Assembly: GCA_019925105.1 (NCBI GenBank)
Contig: JAHGAU010000019.1
Location: forward strand, 62,001 to 126,000
Length of the DNA stretch: 64,000 nt
Direction: 5' to 3'
DNA from: Niebla homalea
Lineage: Eukaryota > Ascomycota > Lecanoromycetes > Lecanorales > Ramalinaceae
Within the stretch, counting starts at the first letter, position 1, and each line of letters starts with the position of its first letter. The notes under the pieces are model-generated. The model saw nothing but the letters and a program-made list of their open reading frames with translations, did not search any database and was not told where the DNA came from. Positions 52,080 to 64,000 of this stretch are shown in pieces. The position numbers were made by a program, and so were the translations under genes.

Positions 52080-53760
52080 GTAAACGGTTTAAATTAATAA
52101 GAACGGTAATAAATTATATAAACAATATAATAAATATAAGATAAAAAGGCCTTAAACTGAATAAAGAGCTTATAATTAATAAGATATACGTAAAAGGATA
52201 CGTATAACGTATAAAGGTATTATTATAAAAGGTAATAAATAAAAAGCGGAAGGAATAAGGACGGTATACGGGGACGGATAAAGGGTAAACGGAGACGTAA
52301 AAGGCCTTATTAAGTATATATAAATTGGGAGAAAGCTAAATAAAGATAAAAAGATATTAAATAAATAAGAATAAGCTATAAAAAGAAGTAATTACCGGAT
52401 ATATAAAGGAGAAGTAAAAAAAAGGAAACGGTAAGAATATTAAAAAACTTCCTTATAATTATATAAAAGGATATTACGTTAAAGACCTAGTTAATACTAT
52501 AAATCGGGTTATAGAAAATAAAAGACTTTTACGTAAAAGCGGGGAGAAATTTAGGGAGTTAAAAAGGCTATATAGAGCTTAAAAGGCAATAATAAGGACG
52601 CCGGCAAACAGAGGCGAAAAGAGATAAAGAGGATATATATAAAGTAAAAAAGCGACAGGGAAAGCTTTAAGGAAGGGAGTAGGGATAAGTTAAATAGTGA
52701 AAGTTATAAAAACGGCACCAGCATTAATAATAAAAAAAATAAAAACGGGGGAGAAAACGGCGGTATTAAAGAAGGTAAGGATAATAATTATATAATTATT
52801 AAATGAAAAAAAGAAAAATATAATAGTAAAAATAAACCTATTATAATTAATAAAAGCGTTTAAAGTAATAAAAAAGTTATTAATAAAGCAGATTATTACG
52901 GTACGTAAGCTATAAAGTAGAAATATTTTTTTTAATATAATTTTATTAAAAGCGAAAAAAAGGTTAAAGAAATTAAAAAAATAAACCAATAAAAAAAAAT
53001 ATAAAACGGCAAAAATATTAAGGTAATCCTTTATTATTGCAATAAATAGGATATATTTAATAAGGTTTATAAGGAAGGAAAGGGAAGTTACTTTAAAGCG
53101 GATAAAAAAAAAGAATATAATCCTTTACTTTAAGTTAAAAATTATTAATTATAGTTTTTCCGTTATAATAAAAAGGTTAAACGCTTTTAATTATATAAAG
53201 AAATACTTTACAATTATCTTAAGTATAACGTTAATAAGGATATACGACGATATCCTTAATAAAGGGATAATAAAGGGTAGATCCCTTAAGTTAATAAGAC
53301 CTTAAGATCGGGTAACGGATATTTATTAATACTTTAAATATTAAGGGTATAAATATATTATTACGAGGTACCTTAATAGTATAAAGTACATAATATATAC
53401 CAAAAGGTATAATACGTATAAATACGTTAACTTAATAATAAAAAGCTTAATAAAAAACGCGCTAAAATACGTAACGTATAATAATAATGGTTACTTAACG
53501 TAAGATTTACGGTATATAATAAGAATAAAAAAAACTTAATATAAAAAGACCAGGATAACGGTTAAGGTTTAACGTTATAACTTATATAAATTTAAATTAA
53601 TAAAATAATTAAAGACGGTTTTAAAATATAAATAAAGCTTATTAAATAAGGAAAGATAAAATATAATAACCGATAATACGAAGAAGAGGAAGCTTATAAT
53701 AATATTAACCTTTAAAGCCAGCCGCCTGACCGGGATTATTATTATAATGAAAAAATTAAA
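52080..53760 (+). pseudogene. L8 ORF1 (gag-like) remnant
   Basis: Aligned with L4 ORF1, broken by stops. The 99-codon minus-strand frame at 52,690-52,989 is antisense and nearly identical in position and sequence to the one in L4, which shows only that the family sequence lacks stops there after RIP. Confidence 0.5.
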
Positions 53761-53819
53761 ATAAATAACGTTTAACCTTAAAAAAAGACCGTTTATATAA
53801 ATAAAAGTTAATAAAGAAA

Positions 53820-56800
53820 GCTTAATAAACGTCGATATTTAATATATTTATATTTCTAAGGGTAATATAATATAACGTATATAAAGAAGCAATTAAAACC
53901 GTAATACTGATATTTAGATTTAAGGAGGTAAAGGATATTAATATTATAATAATATAAAAGTTATTATATAATTTATATACTTACTCTTTAATTAACCCGG
54001 AAAATAATTTTTATTTAGCTTTTAAGGGTAACGAAATAATACGGATATATTTCTTTATTAATAAGAGGTTAAATATAAATAATTAAAACGTTATTTATTA
54101 TAAAAGGAACCTATATATACTCCGGATTATATAAAAAAAAAATATTAAGGGTACTTTAAATATTTATAATACGTATAATCCACTATTAATTAATAAGAAA
54201 AGACCCTTTATAATCCCGTTACTTAAGGATATTATAACCGTACTTAATAAGTATCTTTTAATAAAAAACTTTAATCTTTATTACGTTTAATAAAACGAGG
54301 ATAGTTATATAATTAATTATATTGAATTTAAGGAGTTATTAATAATTATTATATAATTTAATTTTATATTATTAATACCGAAAAAGGCTATTATATAAAA
54401 AAGTTATAAACTTAAAATTATAATTAACTTAATATTTAGCTTAAAAAATATTATTAACTTAATTATAATATACGGACCTTAAAAAGACTTAAAATACGGT
54501 TTAAATTACGTTCCGATATAAATAATCTTAAATTAATTTATTAACGTAACTCCGCCCTTACCGTTTAAATAAATATAAAAAACGGTTAAGGAAACCAAAA
54601 TATTAATAAAAATAATAAAGGTAATATCTTAATTAACGGAACGTCCCTAACTTAATAATAAGGAATAAATCGACCGTTTTATAAAATAAGTAATAAAAGC
54701 TTTAAATAAAGTGGTTAACGTTATAATCTTAATAATAAAGCCGTCTTAAAGAGTTAAAACTTATTAAAATAAGGAATATATAAAGGTAATTATAAAGGCA
54801 AAAGTATTTATAAAATAAGTTATTAAATATAAGAATTAAGAGATATTTTAACGGTTAAAAAAGCGTAAAAAAAAAAAAGGAAAGAATTATCCAGAAGGCT
54901 AAATAAATATACTTCCGGGCTATAATATATAACTTAGCGGTTTCCCCTTATAATATTTAAAAGTTAATAAAATATAATAAAAAATAAAGTAAAAAATTTA
55001 AATTTATCCTTAAGTTTTTATCCTTAAAAAGATTAAACGGTACGGTAATAAATATCTTTAACGGTAAAATTAAAACTCTTAAAAAAACGTTCTTTCCTTC
55101 ATTATTAAAAGTTAATTTAATAAATATTAACGGTACGGTATATTTTAAATTAATAATAATAAATAAAATAATAACTTAAAAAATAATAATTAAGGTAATT
55201 AATAAGCCGAAGAAGGATAAGGCCCCCAGACTTAACGATATATTAAATAGGTTCTTATTTATAATAATATTATTATTCGGAAAAGTCTTTATTTACTTAT
55301 TTTAAGCTTATTTTAATATAAAATATTACCCTTATAGATTTAAGGAGGTTAAAACGATTATCCTTAAGAAGCCGGTTAAGTTAAATTACTTAAAGGTAAA
55401 ATCATATAAACCTATAGTATTCCTCTATATATTAAGGAAAACTTTAAAAACGGTAATTATAAAGATTTTAAGTAATTACGTAAAAGGATATAAATTATTC
55501 CCCGATTAATAAATAAAAATAAAAAAAGGATAATTAACGGAAACGGTTCTTAAAGGCTTAATTAATAATATATATACGGTATAAAACTATAAGAAGAAAT
55601 ATATTATAAGTTTTCTTTTTTTAAATATTATAAGGACGTTTAATAAAATAAATTATTAAAGGTTATTATATAATTTACGGAAAAAAAAAGGTTTTATTTT
55701 TCCTTATAAATTAAATAAAAAGTTTCTTAAGTAATTAAGTAATGTTAATTAGTTTAAAATAAAAAATAAATATAATAAAGCCCGCGATAATAAAAATTCC
55801 TTAAGGGTTATTTATTTCCTTAATCTTATTTTTATTCTTTAATAACCCGTTTATTAAAAACTTAATAAAGCTAAAATAAAAGGTTTAAATAAAAAACTTT
55901 ATTAATAATATTTACTTTTTAACTTATAATACGTTTATTTATATGAATTATTTAAAGTTAAAATAAGCCTATAAAATTTATTTATAATAAATAAAAATAT
56001 ATAAAACCCAATTTATCCCATATAAATATAAATTTATCTATATAATAAGGAGTTTAAAGCTATATAATATAATAGCTATAATAAACTTAAGCAGTATAAC
56101 GGTAAAACCGGAAGTTAATATTAAGGTACTTAACCTATAAGTCAATAAAAAACTAGATTAAAAGGATTATATAAAAAAGGTTTAAAAGAAAATAATTTCA
56201 TAAAAGAAAAACCTTATTTACCTTACGGCGTCAATATAAAGAGCTACCTTATAGAAGGTTAAAACCGTTTATTAAGCGGTTATAAAGTTTACGATAACGT
56301 ATATAATAGTTATTTAATACGTACTTAAAAATATATTTAAATATAGGAAAAAGCCCGTCCGGTAACTATAGAAAATCTAAAATTAATATTTAAGAGTAAT
56401 AAGTAAAGTATATAAAGCGACTTCCGTCTTAATATTAAAATTTAAGGTCTTTATATTATTAATAAAGTTAACCTTAAATTAAATAATTACTTAAGCAAAA
56501 CTTAAAAAAGGTATAAACTTAATTATATTAATAGGAAATAAACATATTTACCAGAACTATAAAAAACCTTAAATAAAAAAACGTAAAAAAGCGGTATTTA
56601 CCCTTTTTATAGAAGTTAAATTAAAGTAAATTAAAAAAAAAGTCGATTTAACTTATGTTTAAAAAGTTAACATAAAAGTATATAAACTTTTACTTAAAGT
56701 AAAAGCGGCGGAAAAGAAAAAGGCCATAAAAATAAAGTTAATAACGATTACCCTATAAACTATAAAGAAATAAATAAAGCATTAATATAAATATAAAGAA

Positions 56801-57260
56801 TTAATCCCTTAAAAGCAATAGTATTTAACGTTAAATAATAACGAGGTTATTAATAAGTATTTCCGGCGTTACGGGATTATAAGGAAAAACGATAACGCGT
56901 TAATAATCCAACTTTGGATAAATAAAAATAACTTAATTTATTTCTTCTTTATTATATATACCGATAACCAGATTAACGCTAGTTACGAATATAAATAATA
57001 AAAGTAAAACGCTATATACGTATTAATTTCTTATTTACTATTTAAGGAGCTTAAACCAGGATTAATTAAAAGGGTAGGGATTAACGATTATTATTAAATA
57101 CTTATTAATAAAAAGGGTATTAAAGCGGCCGTTAAATTTATAATAATTACGGATTTATTATTATAGTTTAATTTAATTAAAGAAATAAAAAAAGTGGTTA
57201 AAAACCTAATTAAGAAACCTCGTCGCCAACCCGGGGGTAAAAAGTAGCAATAGGAAAACT
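53820..57260 (+). pseudogene. L8 ORF2 (endonuclease, RT, Cys motif) remnant
   Basis: Endonuclease region near 53,940-54,060 with NPENNFYLAFKGNEIIRIYF. RT motif at about 55,209-55,250 reads KDKAPRLNDILNRF. The LDIKGAF and catalytic blocks follow near 55,610 and 55,900 with RIP changes. The Cys motif near 56,970-57,000 is mutated. Stops throughout. Same domain order as L4. Confidence 0.82.
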
Positions 57261-57715
57261 ATACTTAATAGGGGGTTAAAAAGGCTATAAATACCGGGGC
57301 GGCGTAAAAAACGATATTATATTAATCGGTAAAATTATATAAATAAAATAATAATAATATATATATTAATAAAAATATTTAATAATATAATCGGAATTCT
57401 GAAATTTTAATATTAAATAAACCCATAAAATAACGGAAAAGTAATAAATTTAAAGGTAACCCTTAAATAGATTTAATCGTAATATTATAGGTTTTCTTAA
57501 AAAAAATGTATAAATAAATTCTTATTCTTTAAATAGCCGTAAATACTCTTAACCCTTAAGACGTAAATAGAGGCTAGGTGGATACCGGTTTTTATTCTTA
57601 ATATTATAGATATCGGGTTTTTTACGGTTATTAGTAAGGCTAAATAGCCGAGTATTAAAGAACGCCGGAATTAACTTAGCTAGATCCATAGTATAAATCA
57701 ATCAATCAATCAATC

Positions 57716-60446
57716 AAAATAATTAATTTATTCTTTAGTATTAAGTTAAAGGAGCTCCGTTAATTAAGATATTATTTTTATTATTTTTTTAAATACCTTA
57801 GTTTCCTTAACCGTTTTTTATATTCATTTAAATAATAAAAGCGGAATCGTATTAATAGATTAACTTAAGGTTATTTATATCGGAACGTAATCTAAATTAT
57901 ATTTTAAGTTCTCTTAAGGTCTATATATTATAATTAAGTTAATAATACCTTTTAAGCTAAATATTAAATCGATTATAATTTTAAGTTTATGGCTTTCTTA
58001 TATAATAATTCCTTTTAATGTTAATAATATAAAATTAAATTATATAATAATTATTAATAATTCCTTAAATTTAATATAATTAATTATATAACCGTCTTCG
58101 TTTTATCGAATATAATAAAGATTAAAATCTTTTATTAAGAGGTGCTTATTAAGTATAATTATAATATCCTTAAGTAGCGGGATTATAAAGGGTTTTTTTA
58201 TTAATTAATAACGGATTATATATATTATAAATATTTAAATTACCCTTAATATCCCCTTTTTATATAATCCGGAGTATATATAGGTTCCCTCCGTAATAAA
58301 TAACGTTTTAATTATCTATATTTAACCTTTTATTAATAAAGAAGTACGTCTGTATTATTTTATTACTTTTAAAAATTAAATAAAAACCATCTCCCGGGTT
58401 AATTAAAGAGTAAATATACGGATTATATAACGGCTCTTATATCGCTATAATATTAATATTTTTTACCTTTTTAATTCTGAATATTAATATTATAACTTTA
58501 ATTGTTTTTTTATATACGTTATATTATATTACTTTTAAAAGCGTAAATATATTAAATATTAATATTTATCAAGCTTTTTTTATTAACTTTTATTTATATA
58601 AACGGTTTTTCTTTAAAGTTAAACGTTATCTATCCCGGTCTTCTTATTATAATAATAATCTTAATCGGGCGGCCGGCTTTAAAGGTAAATATTATTATAA
58701 GCTTCTTTTTTTTTTATATTATTAATTATTACGCTTTATTTTTCCTTATTTAATAAGCTTTATTTACATTTTAAAACCGTCTTTAATTGTTTCGTTGGTC
58801 TAAATTTATATAAATTATAGCGCTAAACCTTAATTATTATTTTAATTTCCTTATATTAAGTCTTTTTCGTTTTTACTGTATACTATAAGTCTTACGTTAA
58901 ATAGTTACTATTATTATACGTTATATATTTTTACGTATTCTTTATTAAGTTTTTTATTATTAAATTAACGTATTTATACGTATTATACTTTTTAATATAT
59001 ACCGTGTACTTTATATTATTAAAGTATTTTATAATTATATATTTATACTTTTAATATTTAAAGTATTAATAGATATCCGTTATTTAATCTTAAGGTCTTA
59101 TTAATTTAAGGGACTTACCCTTTATTACCTTTTTATTAAGGATATCGTTATATATCCTTATTAACGTTATACTTAAAAAAACCGTAAAATATTTTTTTAT
59201 ACGATTAAAGGCATTTAACTTCTTTATTATAAAAAAGAAATTATAATTAATAATCTTTAACTTAAAATAAAGGATTATATTTTCTTTTTTTATTTATTTT
59301 AAAGTAACTTCCTTTTCCTCCTCCGTAAACCTTATTAAGTATATCTTATTTACCGTAATAATAAAGGATTATTTTAATATTTTTACCGTTTTATACCCTT
59401 TTTTATCGGTTTATCCCTTTAACTTCTTTAACCCTTTTTTCACTTTTAATAAGGTTATATTAAAGAGGATATCTTTATTTTATAGTTTATATATTATAAT
59501 AATTTATTTTATTAATAGCTTTCCCGTAACCTTAAATATCTTTATTAATTATAATAGGTTTATTTTTACCGTTATACTCCTTTTTTTTTCGCCCGATAAT
59601 TATATAATTATTATTTTTATTTTTTTTAATACTACCGTTTTTTCTTTTACCTTTATTTCCTTTACTATTAATATTAACGTTACCTTTATAGCTTTTATTA
59701 CTTAACTTATCCCCGCTTTTTTTTTAAAGCCTTTCCCGTTGCTCCTTTACTTTATATATATCCTTTTTATCTTTTTTCGTTTCCGTCCGTTAACGTTTTT
59801 ATTACCGCCTTTTAAACTCCGCGTAACCTTTTTAACTCCCTTAAACTTCTCCCCATATTTATATAAAAGTCTCTTATTCCTTATAATCCGATTTATAATA
59901 TTAATTAAGTTTTTAACGTAATATCTTTCTATATAATTATAAAAAGGTTTTTTAACGTTTTTACCGCCTCCTTCCCTTTTATTTTTTCCCCGTATATTTA
60001 ATAATTACCTTTTTTATAACTTATTCTTATTTATTTAATATTTCTTTATTTTTATTTAGTTCTTTCTTAATTTATATATACTTAATAAGGCCTTTTACGC
60101 CTCCGTTTACCTTTTATCCGTCCCCGTATACCGTCCTCGTCCTTTCCGCTTTTTATTTATTATCCTTTATAATAATACCTTTACGTATTATACGAGTTTC
60201 TTTACGTATATCTTATTAATTATAAGCTTTTTATTCAATTTAAAGCCTTTCCATCTCGTATTTATTACGTTATTTATACGACTTATTACCGTTTTTATTA
60301 ACCTAGGTTATTTACCCTTCCTCCCCCTTTATTTTTATTATTATTCCGCTTCCGTTTATCGTATTTAAGGTATTATCCTTATTATTACTTAAGCTATATA
60401 CGTATATATCGTTTCTGACCTCTGGGGTCCCGTTGTTCGTCGCCAT
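57716..60446 (-). mobile_element. L7 5' part
   Basis: Resumes L7 after L8, through the endonuclease and ORF1, to the 5' end at 60,441-60,446. On the minus strand that end starts ATGGCGACGAACAACGGGAC. The endonuclease box at about 58,421-58,460 reads NINIIAI*EPLYN and keeps the catalytic-site Glu-Pro (AIQEP with one stop), making it the best-preserved endonuclease box in the window. Confidence 0.92.
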
Positions 60447-63400
60447 CTCTAATAATAAATAATTATTTTAATAAACGTAATTAAAAATAAAAAATTAAAA
60501 AAAAAGGGAAGTAAGAATATAGTAAAAATTCGGAGGAAGAAAGTATAAATAAAAAGATTTTAAATTTTTTATTTTTTATTTATAGTTTTTTATTTATTAT
60601 ATTATAAGTTATAAAATAACAAAATTATAAAAAATTATAATTATTTATAATAAAAAATATTTTTATAAAAAGAAAGAGAAAATATATTAAAAGTAATATA
60701 TAAATAAAAGTATAATTAAATATTAAGGTTATATATTAAAAACTCTATTTAAAAAGATACCTTTTTTACGGATTATAAATTCAAATATTAAACGTATTAT
60801 AAATATTACGTTAAGAATACGGGTAAAATATATTATTAATATATATAAAAAATCCATTTCAAATAATAAATAGTTAAAGCCCCGATTACGCTTTAGGAAT
60901 AGGTAATTAAATTTAATATTATCCTTTATTACGGTAATTACAGGGCATAAAACCGTATTAATTATCCTATCTTAAGAATAAAGGAGGAAACGGAGCGGAA
61001 GGACCGGTATATATATAAGGATATGACTTAAGATGAAAATAACCCGTTATTAAGGAAATAACTTAACGGGCAAGCCCGGTAACACGATTAAAAGAATTAA
61101 TAAAATAATTTAAAGACCGATTAAAATTCTAATCCGTAAATAATTATATATATATTCTTTTAATAAAACGTATATTAAAATTAAAACTATAATAATATGC
61201 TTAATAACTTTAATTTAAAATTAAAATTAAGCAATATAAATTAAACGTAATAAAATTAAAAATAGTCCGGAATATAAGGTTTATTAACGTCGGCGATATA
61301 AAGTTAAAAAAGGACGTAAACCTTTCCTTAAAGTATAACCGTATTATTTACGGTAATAATTCTGGTTAAAAACGGTTAAAGAGTCATATTTAAGTTAAAG
61401 ACTTTAAAGGTTATTATATATACGGGGACGAAATAAAAGGAAAAACTTATTAAGGGAGAAATACTTATAAAGATATAAATAAAGATTACCGCGTACGTAT
61501 AGTATAAGTAATAGACCCAAAAAAAAAAGGAACTAATAAAAAAGCCCGGGTAAACTTATTATTTAAACGGAAAATTAATGAATAATTACTTTATATATAA
61601 AAGGGAAAAACAATTTATTAAAATTAAAATTAATAAAACTTAAATTAAAAATATCCTTAATTAAGTTTAAGTCGGATAAATAATATTGTTTTTTCTTAAA
61701 TGACCGTTTATAAGACTTAATTAAGGAATTAATCTTTAAAGGGGATAAGTTATATTTTATATAAACTTTATTACGTTAAGCGGGCTTACATAATTAAAAT
61801 AATCCTATAATTCCGGTAAAGCCGGATTAATATATTAATAAAAAAATTATTTAAACCGAAGGAATTATTTAAATTAATAAATAAAGAATAAATAACATAA
61901 ATAATTAAATTAATTAAGCGGATAAAAACGATAAATAACGATTAAGCGGGGATTATTAAGGTAAATAAATAATAAAATTAAATAACCGAAATTTAAAAAT
62001 AAGCTATAATAATAATAAATAAGTATTAAAAATAAAAGATATAATAAAAAATACTTATTAAAATTATAGCTATTAAGTTAATTATAAATTATAATTAATT
62101 ATAAAGCGTATATAATTTTTTATGTTAAATTTACAATTAATATTAAAATTAAATAATATATAACGTATTAAAGAAAAAGCGCTTACTTAAATTATATCCC
62201 GATATTAAAAATCTTTAAAAAAAAATTAATAATAATCAATTAAAAAGCAAATTAATTTATATATATTTAAATAAAAATTATAATCGCCCGGCCGGTATTT
62301 AAAGATATAGTTTAAATAAATATTATTTAATAGACCTTTAATATAACGGTAATTAATAAAGGTAAATCAACGACCGTTATTAATTTATTAACATCGGATA
62401 TATACTTAAGTATTTTTACGTATATAAAAGGCGTAAATTTAAATATACACCGTAAGAAACTCCTAAAAGTAAAAAAGTTGAAATAAATTAAAATTATAAA
62501 AGGTTAATGGATATAGCTTTAAATAGATTACTTAATTAATATTTAAATAAACTTTAATAATAATAAAGATATATTTATTTAATTTAACGAGATTAACAAT
62601 TAAAATACGCCTTTTAAAGTATAAAGAAATAATAAGGATAATTTTAATTAATATAATTTAAATTAAAAATTCCGAAAAGATTATAAAAAAAGTTAATATA
62701 AATATAAAGTAAATAATTAATATTAAGGTTATAAATTTATATATACTTTTAAAAAAGATAACCGATAGTTAAATATGAAATTAAATTAGATTTAAAATAA
62801 ATTAATTAAAGTATAAAAGGAGTTAAAGATCGAATAAATTAAAGAAGTAAAGAAATTTAAAGGAATAAAAGAAAGTAAAAAAAACGGATAAATAAAAAGA
62901 ATAAAGTAAACGGTTATACGATACAATTATAGAATAAGTAAATAATTAAACGTTACCGTTAATATTTTATTTATTAACGGAAAGGTTAAAATAAAACTTA
63001 ATAAAAATAATAAGTAATATTATTATATTCAAAAGGAACCTTTTTTAATATACCTTTTAAAAATACCTATATCGGGACGATCGTACGTAAGTTATTAAGA
63101 GAGTATGAAAATATATTTTATTTATAAGTAAATACGGCCCCGAGGGTACTTAATATATTAATTAATTAAGGGAAAAACATATAAATAAATAAAAATAAAT
63201 ATTAAGAATTATAATAAGGAATATATCTTTAATAAATATTATTAAGTATAATAATAAAAAACGTTAAAGGAGTTTATATAAAGGTTAAAGAATTATTTAA
63301 AGATTAATCAATAATTATTTTATTTTTTTCTTCTTTTTTTACCCTCTTAAGAAATAATATATAAGTAATAATAATTATAATAAATTATTATTTCCTTATT

Positions 63401-64000
63401 TACTTTTTTAAGATTAATATAATAAATTATTAAAAAAATAATATTAATAAATGAGTATAAATTAAGTAATTACGTATAATATTATTTTAAATACGTTAAT
63501 AAAGAAAGATATTAAAATCTATAAAAAAATTTAAATAAAATTTACTTAAACGATTAAGCTTTTTTAAAACGTACTTAAAGTTACGTAATAAACCTACTTA
63601 AAATATATTTAATAATAATAAGATTAAAAGAATTATTAAAAGTATATAAATAGAGAAATAAAATAAAAAATAATTAATCGTAAGGTCCTATTTTTATAAA
63701 AAGCGGTATTTATAATGTTTTAATAAGCGGAATAAGGTATATTATACCCTTATACGGATTAAGTATATTATACTTAAAGAAAATATAAATATAAATAGCT
63801 TAAGCTTTAAGATAAATAAATATAAAATACCGAAGTTATCATTATTAATAAATTAAAACAATAAAATCGGGGGGTTATCCTTAAGAAAATTAAGTCTTAA
63901 TATATTTATTTATTATTATTAAATAAAATTTAATAATAAAACTATAAAAAAAACAAGTAAATATATATATAAACGGTATTAAAAAATAAGAAATATTTAT
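60447..64000. other. Outer right arm beyond the Gypsy remnant, unidentified
   Basis: About 3.55 kb: 60,460-62,750 pairs with 28,250-30,540, and 62,760-64,000 pairs with 15,628-16,870. A plus-strand stretch near 61,290-61,700 has fairly long runs between stops (for example VRIV*VIDPKKKGTNKKARV near 61,490-61,550), suggesting decayed protein-coding sequence, but I recognise no family. The counterpart of the L5 insertion site, near 62,735-62,755, is uninterrupted. Confidence 0.5.

Larger units (their letters stand above)
51949..57715 (+). mobile_element. L8: full-length LINE inserted head-on in L7
   Basis: Complete copy from AAATGGCGACGAACAATGGG to the (ATCA)n tail at about 57,698-57,715, about 5.77 kb. 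The 13 bp target duplication AAAATAATTAATT is at 51,933-51,945 and 57,716-57,728. The interrupted L7 sequence is continuous with intact L5 near 19,920-19,950. It has the same family and same ends as L7 but opposite orientation. Internal CpA is depleted and the ends are spared. Confidence 0.95.
39921..64000 (+). repeat. Right arm of the giant inverted repeat (continues past window)
   Basis: Reverse complement of the left arm, beginning GATTCCTTAATAAA directly at the X2 terminus. It is interrupted by L6 (47,039-47,892) and by L7 with L8 (48,896-60,446), neither of which is in the left arm. Removing them leaves about 11.6 kb. The two arms differ by many C/T and G/A changes, consistent with separate RIP hits after duplication. 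Homology still holds at the last base of the window. Confidence 0.9.

Noticed and set aside
59739..59921. 60-codon plus-strand open frame
   Set aside because: Antisense to ORF1 of minus-strand L7; low complexity.
1..64000. AT-rich organellar or bacterial symbiont origin
   Set aside because: CpA depletion with surviving CpG, fungal-type LINE, Copia and Gypsy elements, and partly unmutated normal-composition patches indicate a RIP-affected fungal nuclear genome.

Overview
The window looks like a gene-free, extremely A+T-rich block of a filamentous ascomycete (Pezizomycotina) genome. It is made of transposable elements ruined by repeat-induced point mutation (RIP): CpA is almost gone, TpA is in excess, and CpG and CpC largely survive. 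I see no host gene, tRNA, rRNA or bacterial-type signal. All coding matter is decayed transposon protein sequence, recognised from motifs that survive between stop codons. The species is not identifiable from the sequence alone.

Layout. (1) 1-13,472 is a stack of one ~5.77 kb non-LTR retrotransposon family (Tad1-like LINE) inserted into itself: L1 (+) in L2 (-), L2 in L3 (-, 5'-truncated), and full-length L4 (+) in L3. (2) 13,880-15,408 is X1, a 1.53 kb DNA element with 250 bp terminal inverted repeats (TIRs). (3) From about 15.6 kb to the window end the sequence is one giant inverted repeat. The left arm is 15.6-38,646, the right arm is 39,921-64,000 and still running, and the spacer is 1,274 bp (X2, a second copy of X lacking one TIR). 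Without later insertions each arm is about 11.6 kb. Each arm carries a decayed Gypsy-type pol (minus strand on the left, plus on the right) plus unidentified sequence on both sides of it. (4) Later insertions differ between the arms. The left arm has full-length LINE L5 (-), which is itself split by a complete 5,576 bp Copia element (22,036-27,611) with 220 bp LTRs, a 5 bp target duplication, an initiator-tRNA-Met-type primer site and a polypurine tract. The right arm has a 5'-truncated LINE (L6), which cuts the Gypsy integrase, and full-length LINE L7 (-), which contains full-length LINE L8 (+).

Reading the layers as a history: a Gypsy-containing tract next to X was duplicated as an inverted repeat at the X element; LINEs then hit the two arms independently; then LINEs and a Copia element hit the LINEs. 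RIP acted on all of this but repeatedly spared the outer ~100 bp of elements: LTR outer halves, LINE 5' and 3' ends, X ends, and the first ~130 bp of L6. Those patches preserve near-ancestral sequence. The Copia element is clearly less mutated than its surroundings and is probably among the youngest insertions.
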